A stretch of 64,000 bases of DNA from Autumnicola musiva (GTDB taxonomy: Bacteria; Bacteroidota; Bacteroidia; Flavobacteriales; Flavobacteriaceae). A program made the translations under genes and the position numbers. This document shows positions 63,227 through 64,000 of this stretch, in pieces. Where the stretch lies: NCBI RefSeq assembly GCF_031846585.1, contig NZ_JAVRHK010000013.1, forward strand, positions 48,818-112,817, read 5' to 3'. The notes below the pieces were generated by a model that saw nothing but the letters and a program-made list of their open reading frames with translations, ran no database searches and was not told where the DNA came from. Positions within the stretch are counted from its first letter, which is position 1, and the number at the start of each line of letters is the position of its first letter.

Positions 63227-63781
63227 ATGGTATGTATAAAACTGAATTGGAAACAGGTAGAGATATTAATATTTCTGAAATCTCTTTTCTTCACTTAAGA
63301 ACAACCTTACTGAAATAAACAAGCATTTATAAAAGAGTGAATTCAAGAGAGAAGCAAGACCAATAACCGGGAATATCTTACTCTTTTATTAGAGTAGTGC
63401 TTAAAATTAAGTAGTTACTTTTGATATACTTGAGCTATTGGTCAAAATCTTCGATTTATGGTTATTGTTTAGTAATCAATTATAGATCCCAATTGAAAAA
63501 TGAGCTGAATAAAATTTTTTGGCTCAATAAGGAATCTTACAAGTAACGACAAATTCGCAATGGATCCACCTAATTAAAAAGCCGTACGGCAGTTAACAGA
63601 TATCTCTCAATTGAGAAACTAATCCATATCATCTTCCCGTTCCATCTTTAACTGAAACTTTATTAATTTTGCATGATAAATGCTCGATTAATTGGATTTT
63701 ATCACAAAAACAATGTAGCCATTTTAGAAATTCCCGCTTTGACTTATAAATCTTCTGTAGGAAATTCATATCATCAGTAAT
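63227..63781. other. Intergenic region
   Basis: About 550 AT-rich bases with no supported gene, RNA or repeat. Confidence 0.45.
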
Positions 63782-64000
63782 TTAATGACATTCATATTTA
63801 GAGTTCGCCTGTTCCGTAATATCTTTTGGAGAAACATATGGAATCCCCAGCCCCAAGCCTCGTAAAATAAACATAACGGCTATAATAGCCAGAAATACCG
63901 GTACTGCTTTTTTAATATGCTGCATGACTTTTCCCGATAGTAAGTTCCCTATCCAGATGGCAGTGGTCATAAGTGGGATGGTGCCAAGGCCAAAAACCAC
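63782..64000 (-). CDS. TauE/SafE (DsbD_2-type) membrane protein, 3' end
   Basis: The last 72 residues of a gene continuing past the window. The segments VFGLGTIPLMTTAIWIGNLL, KKAVPVFLAIIAVMFILRGL and GLGIPYVSP match the sulfite-exporter TauE/SafE (UreH-like/DsbD_2) proteins found in cytochrome cbb3 oxidase assembly clusters of Bacteroidota. Two membrane helices are visible. It is a different subfamily from the broken TauE at 4.5-5.3 kb. Confidence 0.8.
   Translation of the reverse strand: MVFGLGTIPLMTTAIWIGNLLSGKVMQHIKKAVPVFLAIIAVMFILRGLGLGIPYVSPKDITEQANSKYECH

Noticed and set aside
1..64000. CRISPR arrays, rRNA genes, tRNA genes and phage structural genes
   Set aside because: Looked for while reading; no repeat-spacer array, rRNA-like sequence, complete tRNA or phage gene was found.

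Overview
The window is chromosomal DNA from a member of the Bacteroidota, most likely a marine-type flavobacterium (Flavobacteriaceae). The evidence is a SusC/SusD pair with FecR and an ECF sigma factor, conjugation genes of the Bacteroides CTnDOT type (traE to traN, mobA/B/C), lipoproteins with a Cys lipobox, a low G+C content outside the conjugation block, and TAnnTTTG-like promoter boxes. The genus cannot be fixed from the sequence alone.

Layout. (1) 0.4-2.7 kb: a secreted sorbosone/glucose dehydrogenase-like lipoprotein and a single-domain BLUF blue-light sensor. (2) 2.8-6.0 kb: a sulfur module with an MBL-fold/double-rhodanese enzyme, a frameshifted TauE/SafE transporter and a Crp/Fnr regulator, with the same GTAAC-N4-GTTAC site in front of the enzyme and in front of the dead transporter. 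(3) 6.1-9.3 kb: a graveyard of four broken genes (DUF6544, SLC13 permease, ATP-type PEP carboxykinase, DUF2490) with fused ends. (4) 9.4-24.6 kb: a conjugative element, visibly richer in G+C, with coupling protein, relaxase, accessory mobilization protein, RadC, SSB, TraN-M-K-J-I-G-F-E, a cargo methyltransferase, a DnaC-like ATPase, a winged-helix protein and an excisionase-like HTH. No integrase is visible.

(5) 24.7-41.4 kb: an unusually dense redox and regulator cluster. It has five SDRs, two NmrA-like reductases, a quinone-reductase-like MDR, a nitroreductase, an ABM monooxygenase, a VOC protein and an SRPBCC protein. They are interleaved with AraC (three closely related copies plus a remnant, and one diverged copy), HxlR (three), TetR and Crp regulators. 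Several divergent promoters carry clear palindromic operators. One AraC gene has an in-frame TAG. This looks like an electrophile/quinone/aldehyde detoxification island that grew by duplication of a reductase+AraC unit.

(6) 41.5-44.0 kb: a small lipoprotein, an IS256-family transposase remnant and a class V aminotransferase. (7) 44.2-62.6 kb, all on the minus strand: ECF sigma, FecR, SusC with an STN domain, SusD, two TlpA-like lipoproteins, a thioredoxin-like protein, a DsbD-like reductase and two tandem M16 peptidases. The order suggests an import-reduce-digest pathway for (possibly disulfide-bonded) peptides under cell-surface signalling; this is an inference. (8) 62.9-64.0 kb: a decayed lipoprotein gene and the 3' end of a second TauE/SafE (DsbD_2-type) gene running off the window.
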